DNA from: an uncultured Verrucomicrobia subdivision 3 bacterium
GTDB lineage: Bacteria > Verrucomicrobiota > Verrucomicrobiae > Limisphaerales > CAMLLE01
Assembly (NCBI GenBank): GCA_946480555.1
Contig: CAMLLE010000063.1
Span: forward strand, 1-10,222
Direction: 5' to 3'
DNA length: 10,222 nt
Under the pieces are notes generated by a model, which did not search any database, was not told the DNA's origin, and worked only from the letters and a program-made list of their open reading frames with translations. Both the position numbers and the translations under genes were made by a program. Positions within the stretch are counted from its first letter, which is position 1. Every line of letters begins with the position of its first letter. Shown here in pieces: positions 6,618 to 10,222 of the stretch.

Positions 6618-9600
6618 ATGTCCAAAACGCCCGTCCAGTCTGCCATTCGCCTTCGCGGCGTTCGCCATAATAATCTCAGGAATTTCAATCTGGACCTGCC
6701 GCTGAATCGTTTGATCGTGATCACCGGCCTGAGCGGTTCGGGCAAAAGCTCCCTGGCATTCGACACCTTGTTCGCCGAAGGCCAGCGGCGCTACATCGAG
6801 ACGTTTTCACCTTACGCGCGGCAGTTCTTCGACCGCATGGACAAGCCCCAGGTGGACAGCATCGAAGGCATTCCTCCCGCCATCGCGATCGAGCAGCGCA
6901 ACGCCGTCAAAACAACCCGGTCCACAGTCGGCACGATGACGGAAATCTGCGATCACATGAAAGCCCTGTGGCCGCATGTGGCAGAGTTGCGCTGCCGAAA
7001 TTGCGGACAAAGCGTGTGCAAGGAATCCCCACAGAAGGTTTGGGAAGCGATCACATCTCCTTCGTTCTCGTCCTCAAACGCTCTTCAAAAGACTCAGGAC
7101 GGAGGACGAGAACGAAGCGATGTTGCAGAAGTCCTCATCACCTTCGATCTGCCTCTCTCTGAGAAGCTGTCGCTGCAGGAATCGCTCGCGCTGATTGCCA
7201 AGCAAGGCTACCAGCGCGTGCTCGCGAATGGACAAGTGCGGCGCCTGGACGAGTTTTCCCAATCCTCAACCGGCAATCGGCAGCCAGCGATAACCGTCGT
7301 TCAGGATCGCGTCAAACTCGCTGCTGCCAATCGCGCCAGATTCGTCGAAGCCTGCGAACAAGCCTACCATTTCGGCAAAGGCAAGCTGGCGATCTGGGTT
7401 CTGGACGACCGGCAGACTTCCATCGGCAGTCGGCAGTTATTCTCCAATCACTTTCACTGCGCTCCGTGCGACATCGAGTATCGCGAACCGTCCCCTGCTC
7501 TCTTCAGTTTCAATCATCCCATCGGCGCTTGTCCGACGTGCAAGGGCTTCGGCCGCGTGATTTCGATCGATTACGATCTTGCGGTCCCGGATCGTTCGCG
7601 AACGCTGAACGAGGGCGTAGTTCGTCCGTGGCTTACCGGCACAGGCGCGGAAAGCCAGGCTGACCTGATGCGTGCCTGCCGGGCATTGGAGATTCCGACG
7701 GACATCCCGTTCGAGAAACTGCCGCCGAAATGGCAGGACTTCGTTATCAATGGCGATCCCGACTACGGCAAAGACGAGGAGCACGAATGGCCGCGTGCCT
7801 GGTACGGCGTCAAAGGCTATTTCCGCTGGCTGGAGTCCAAAGCCTACAAAATGCACGTGCGCGTGCTGCTGTCGCGTTACCGGGCCTACACGCTGTGTCC
7901 GGATTGCCGTGGCGCGCGATTGCAGCCGGAAGGACTGCTCTATCGACTGCCGATTGGCGATTGCGGTTTGCCGGTGGGCAGAGGCCTGCCAGGCGAGATC
8001 ACGCTTTCGGAATTCTATGCGTTGCCAGTTCGCGATGCCTTGACGTTGGTGGAAGCCGTCTCAGAGAAATTTCGAACTCGAAGGAATTCCGCAATCCGCA
8101 GTCCGCAATCGCCAGTCGAAATTGTCCTCACGGAAGTGCGCTCGCGGCTGAAGTTCCTGAACGATGTAGGTCTCGGTTACCTGACGCTGGATCGTCCGAC
8201 ACGTTCGCTTTCGGGCGGAGAAACCGAACGGGTGAACCTCACGACGTGCTTGGGAACGCGGCTGGTAAACACATTGTTCGTGCTGGATGAACCGAGCGTG
8301 GGGCTGCATCCGCGCGACACGGATCGCCTGGTCCGCATTCTGGAGCAACTGCGCGATGCCGGAAACACGGTCGTCGTCGTGGAGCACGAAGCCAGCGTGA
8401 TGCGCGCAGCCGATCAGATCGTTGACATTGGTCCAGGCCACGGCGCAACCGGCGGCCGCGTGGTGTTTCAAGGTTCGTTCGACGACGTTCTCGAATCCGC
8501 CGACTCGCTCACAGGCCAGTATCTCAGCGGACGAAAGCAGATTGAAATTCCTGATCGCAGGCCCGTCTTGGCTCAGCCGTTCAGCGTGGCGTCGGCGATG
8601 GTTCTGAACGACGCAATTGCGCCTATCACAAATCGCGACGATGACAGCCCAAGCCTGAAACTCCGGAATGCGTCCTTGCACAACTTGCGGGAAGTTTCAG
8701 TGGAAATCCCGCTCGCACGCTTCGTCGCGGTCACCGGCGTGAGCGGTTCCGGCAAGACAACGCTGATTCGCGAACTGCTCCTGCCCGCCCTGGAACGGAA
8801 GCTCCGATCCCAGATCGCCAGCCAGCGATTCGCCAAAGCATTGGAGGGCCTCGAACCGTCGGAAGATTCTTCTGACGCGGCCGACACCGCTGATTCCGCA
8901 ATCCGCAATCCGCAATCCACAATCCTCGAAGGCTTCGAGCATCTCAGCCGCGTGGTCCTGGTCGATCAATCGTCCCTCGGCAAAACGCCGCGTTCAAATC
9001 CGGCGGTTTATATCGGCGCCTTCGACGACATTCGCGAAGTGTTCGCCCAGAGCGAAGTCGCGAAACAACGCGGATTGAACGCCAGCGCCTTCAGTTTCAA
9101 CTCCGCCCAGGGCCAGTGCGAACGCTGCCGTGGCGCTGGGTTCGAGAAAATCGAGATGCAGTTTCTCAGCGACGTGTTCATTCGCTGCCCGGACTGCAAC
9201 GGCCGCCGCTATCGCCAGCATATTCTCGATGTCAGAATCGAGGGCAACCAAACCGGAACCTCAAAACCGGGACTCGAAGCCGCCTTTTCGATCGGCGACA
9301 TCCTTGAATCGACTGCCGACGAAGTCATCGATTTCCTGGAAGGCTTCGATTCCAGATCTGCCCAACGCGCGCTCGCGAGCTTGAAGCTATTGCAGGAAGT
9401 CGGGCTGGGTTACCTCAAGCTCGGCCAACCGATCAACACATTGTCCGGCGGCGAAAGCCAGCGGCTGAAACTGATCCGTCATTTGACGGAAACCGCGGCG
9501 GCGGTTGGCGACTGCCATGCCGACGCTCGAATCACCGAATCCGGCGGGCACAGGCCGCCTGTGGATGATCGAACGCTTTTTCTGTTTGATGAGCCCACCA

Positions 9601-9923
9601 CGGGGCTGCATTTCGAGGACGTCCGCATTCTGCTCAAGGTTTTCCAGCGGCTCGTCGATGCGGGGCATTCCGTCCTCGTGATCGAGCATAACGTGGACGT
9701 GATCAAGTGCGCCGATTGGGTGATAGATCTCGGACCGGACGCCGGTGACGAGGGCGGAAAGATTGTTGCGGTCGGCACCCCCGAAGACATCGCGGCGTGC
9801 CCGGCCAGCCACACAGGAAATGCATTGCGGCCGTTGTTGAATCAGAATCAAACCACTCGAAACTCAAATGAAGAAAATCCTCGGTATCGCACTGCTGGCC
9901 GGCGGAGTCGTGCTGCTCGTTAA
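6618..9923 (+). CDS. uvrA: UvrA-family excinuclease ABC ATPase (UvrA paralogue-like), enlarged by repeat-derived insertions
   Basis: UvrA is the damage-sensing ATPase of nucleotide excision repair; its dimer scans DNA and loads UvrB. This 1101-residue protein has both ATPase halves. The first has Walker A GLSGSGKS (37-44, K43), zinc cysteines C281/C284 and C305/C308, signature LSGGE (531-535) and Walker B D557/E558. The second has Walker A GVSGSGKT (707-714, K713), zinc cysteines C834/C837 and C857/C860, signature LSGGE (942-946) and Walker B D991/E992. A region matching the UvrB-binding domain lies between about 125 and 275. Wording such as EGIPPAIAIEQ and KTTRSTVGTMTEI resembles the UvrA paralogue group more than classic UvrA, so a second, canonical uvrA may exist elsewhere. 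E. coli UvrA is about 940 residues. The excess lies in linkers at about 148-167, 262-274, 443-456, 485-500, 745-770 and 965-988, several of them built from 7-bp DNA repeats. ATG 6618 is chosen over TTG 6567 because it directly precedes the conserved start and fits the promoter. A 27-residue tail follows the conserved end and overlaps the next gene by 56 bp. No frameshift is seen, and all catalytic and zinc residues are intact. Confidence 0.93.
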   Translation: MSKTPVQSAIRLRGVRHNNLRNFNLDLPLNRLIVITGLSGSGKSSLAFDTLFAEGQRRYIETFSPYARQFFDRMDKPQVDSIEGIPPAIAIEQRNAVKTTRSTVGTMTEICDHMKALWPHVAELRCRNCGQSVCKESPQKVWEAITSPSFSSSNALQKTQDGGRERSDVAEVLITFDLPLSEKLSLQESLALIAKQGYQRVLANGQVRRLDEFSQSSTGNRQPAITVVQDRVKLAAANRARFVEACEQAYHFGKGKLAIWVLDDRQTSIGSRQLFSNHFHCAPCDIEYREPSPALFSFNHPIGACPTCKGFGRVISIDYDLAVPDRSRTLNEGVVRPWLTGTGAESQADLMRACRALEIPTDIPFEKLPPKWQDFVINGDPDYGKDEEHEWPRAWYGVKGYFRWLESKAYKMHVRVLLSRYRAYTLCPDCRGARLQPEGLLYRLPIGDCGLPVGRGLPGEITLSEFYALPVRDALTLVEAVSEKFRTRRNSAIRSPQSPVEIVLTEVRSRLKFLNDVGLGYLTLDRPTRSLSGGETERVNLTTCLGTRLVNTLFVLDEPSVGLHPRDTDRLVRILEQLRDAGNTVVVVEHEASVMRAADQIVDIGPGHGATGGRVVFQGSFDDVLESADSLTGQYLSGRKQIEIPDRRPVLAQPFSVASAMVLNDAIAPITNRDDDSPSLKLRNASLHNLREVSVEIPLARFVAVTGVSGSGKTTLIRELLLPALERKLRSQIASQRFAKALEGLEPSEDSSDAADTADSAIRNPQSTILEGFEHLSRVVLVDQSSLGKTPRSNPAVYIGAFDDIREVFAQSEVAKQRGLNASAFSFNSAQGQCERCRGAGFEKIEMQFLSDVFIRCPDCNGRRYRQHILDVRIEGNQTGTSKPGLEAAFSIGDILESTADEVIDFLEGFDSRSAQRALASLKLLQEVGLGYLKLGQPINTLSGGESQRLKLIRHLTETAAAVGDCHADARITESGGHRPPVDDRTLFLFDEPTTGLHFEDVRILLKVFQRLVDAGHSVLVIEHNVDVIKCADWVIDLGPDAGDEGGKIVAVGTPEDIAACPASHTGNALRPLLNQNQTTRNSNEENPRYRTAGRRSRAAR
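7060..7117 (+). repeat. inverted-repeat insertion inside uvrA
   Basis: CTTCGTTCTCGTCCTC (7060-7075) and GAGGACGAGAACGAAG (7102-7117) are exact reverse complements around a 26-nt spacer. Part of the right half also reads as 7-bp units (AGACTCA, GGACGGA, GGACGAG, AACGAAG; 7090-7117). It is translated in frame as a Ser/Arg/Asp-rich stretch near residues 148-167, at the beginning of the UvrB-binding region, where UvrA proteins vary. It looks like a small palindromic element absorbed by the gene. Confidence 0.6.
7410..7437 (+). repeat. heptanucleotide array inside uvrA (CGGCAGT-type)
   Basis: Four consecutive 7-bp registers read CGGCAGA, CTTCCAT, CGGCAGT and CGGCAGT; three match the consensus CGGCAGT closely and one is diverged. 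A weaker pair of related units (CGGCAAT, CGGCAGC) lies at 7271-7284. It encodes DRQTSIGSRQL just before the first zinc-finger cysteines. The similarity of the units is visible, but the array is short. Confidence 0.5.
7944..7971 (+). repeat. heptanucleotide array inside uvrA (CGATTGC-type)
   Basis: Four 7-bp units in register, CGACTGC, CGATTGG, CGATTGC and GGTTTGC, give the in-frame peptide RLPIGDCGLP at a loop after the first signature-domain zinc region. The flanking protein (GARLQPEGL before, ITLSEFYALPV after) aligns with the usual UvrA text, so the array sits in a length-variable linker. Confidence 0.5.
8087..8114 (+). repeat. heptanucleotide array inside uvrA (ATCCGCA-type), copy 1
   Basis: Four 7-bp units follow without gap: TTCCGCA, ATCCGCA, GTCCGCA, ATCGCCA. 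They are translated in frame as NSAIRSPQSP (residues 490-499), between a helix and the conserved block EVRSRLKFLNDVGLGYL. The first 24 bases match 8894-8917 at all but one position. On the opposite strand this unit reads as repeats of D-C-G-L-R-I-A. Confidence 0.7.
8894..8928 (+). repeat. heptanucleotide array inside uvrA (ATCCGCA-type), copy 2
   Basis: Units TTCCGCA, ATCCGCA, ATCCGCA, ATCCACA and ATCCTCG follow in register. They are translated in frame as DSAIRNPQSTI (residues 759-769), after a Ser/Asp/Ala-rich linker and directly before the conserved block LEGFEHLSRVVLVDQ. The reading frame relative to the repeat is the same as in copy 1, so both encode SAIR(S/N)PQS. Confidence 0.7.
9490..9570 (+). 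other. extra segment between the second signature motif and Walker B of uvrA
   Basis: From the Leu of the second LSGGE to the Walker B Asp there are 49 residues here, against about 27 in classic UvrA and 26 in the first half of this protein. The added stretch includes GDCHADARITESGGHRPPVDD. Its DNA has diverged 7-bp units (GGTTGGC, GACTGCC, ATGCCGA; 9503-9523) and a small inverted repeat ACAGGC/GCCTGT (9550-9562), again of repeat-element character. Confidence 0.5.
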
Positions 9924-10068
9924 TGGCTGGGAAGCGCGCAACTCGGTTGAATCGAAACTCGGCCGCGCCCTGCGCGGCTCCTCGAGCAAACCGGCAATCC
10001 TGCTGCTCAGCGGCGGCGCAGCCTGCACGGCAGCCGGCGTGGCCATGATACTGTTTTCAAAGAAATGA
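9868..10068 (+). CDS. DUF3185 family small inner-membrane protein
   Basis: This 66-residue protein has two membrane helices (about 4-20 and 42-63) joined by a charged, Gly/Ser-containing loop, a Lys-rich N-terminus (MKKILGIALLAGG) and a short Lys tail. Length, layout and the GIALL-GG-VLLV opening fit DUF3185, a family of tiny membrane proteins of unknown function. The ATG lies 56 bp inside the 3' end of uvrA in another frame, so it is likely translated from the uvrA transcript or from a promoter inside uvrA. No Shine-Dalgarno is evident. The overlap covers only the non-conserved uvrA tail. I know of no functional link with DNA repair; the pairing may be only positional. A long inverted repeat follows 12 bp after its stop. 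Confidence 0.85.
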   Translation: MKKILGIALLAGGVVLLVNGWEARNSVESKLGRALRGSSSKPAILLLSGGAACTAAGVAMILFSKK

Positions 10069-10080
10069 GCCGTCTATTTC

Positions 10081-10158
10081 AACGCAGAGACGCGAAAATC
10101 GCAGAGCATGGGTTCAGCGATTTTCTTCGCGACTCCGCGTCCTTTGAGTCTTTGCGTT
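10081..10158. repeat. imperfect long inverted repeat with degenerate 8-bp units, possible terminator
   Basis: The outer arms AACGCAGAGA (10081-10090) and TCTTTGCGTT (10149-10158) pair at 9 of 10 positions. The inner arms CGCGAAAATCGC (10091-10102) and GCGATTTTCTTCGCG (10117-10131) pair with a 3-nt bulge. The left arm reads as degenerate 8-bp units (ACGCAGAG, ACGCGAAA). Repeats of this AACGCAGAGACGC kind occur between genes in many bacteria. Here it could end the uvrA-DUF3185 transcript. Bases 10159-10222 hold no gene I can support. Confidence 0.55.
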
Positions 10159-10222
10159 AACAATACCCGCCTTCCCGTGTTTAAAGAATCTGAACCTCCG
10201 CCGTCTGATAGCATCGCCATCC

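Noticed and set aside
10117..10222. Possible minus-strand gene end entering from the right edge of the window
   Set aside because: A frame of about 35 codons is open to the edge, but it is Arg-rich, runs into the inverted repeat and has no recognisable motif.
1..10222. CRISPR arrays, tRNA or rRNA genes, transposases, phage genes, known defence systems
   Set aside because: Nothing of these kinds was recognised on reading both strands; the repeats present are too short and too degenerate for CRISPR.

Overview
The window looks like chromosomal DNA from a GC-rich Gram-negative bacterium. The most likely source is Verrucomicrobiota (Pedosphaera/Limisphaerales-like), with other PVC-group bacteria possible. 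This is inferred from protein style: a secreted metzincin with PPC, InlB-like and a C-terminal module of verrucomicrobial type, a long UvrA paralogue, a NtrB-like hybrid kinase, few Shine-Dalgarno sites, and short degenerate tandem repeats between and inside genes. No taxonomic marker gene is present, so the assignment is tentative.

Layout. Positions 1-459 (+) hold the 3' end of an unrecognised gene whose start lies outside the window. It runs tail to tail, 7 bp apart, into a large membrane hybrid sensor histidine kinase (467-2998, -). Divergent from the kinase is a small secreted Pro/His-rich protein (3185-3520, +), followed by a perfect 16-bp hairpin that separates it from a convergent general-stress-protein-26-like flavin/PLP-fold protein (3633-4130, -). 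Divergent from that is a secreted metzincin-type zinc protease (4348-6453, +). Next is a UvrA-family excinuclease ATPase (6618-9923, +) with a plausible sigma-70 promoter placed so close to its ATG that the mRNA could be leaderless. Its 3' end overlaps by 56 bp a two-helix DUF3185 membrane protein (9868-10068, +). The window closes with a long imperfect inverted repeat (10081-10158) and about 60 bp with no assignable gene.

No pathway or defence system ties these genes together. They look like independent units: signalling, envelope or secreted protein, stress, exoprotease and DNA repair. The only likely co-transcribed pair is uvrA-DUF3185.

The most unusual signal is inside uvrA. Its reading frame carries several short insertions at variable linkers between conserved UvrA blocks, and these insertions consist of degenerate tandem 7-bp repeats or a 16-bp inverted repeat of intergenic type. 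Two of them, about 800 bp apart, are nearly identical at DNA level (23 of 24 bases) and are read in the same frame, giving the same peptide SAIR(S/N)PQS twice. The gene appears to have absorbed small mobile or expanding repeats in frame, similar in principle to Rickettsia palindromic elements. This would help explain its length of 1101 residues against about 940 for E. coli UvrA.
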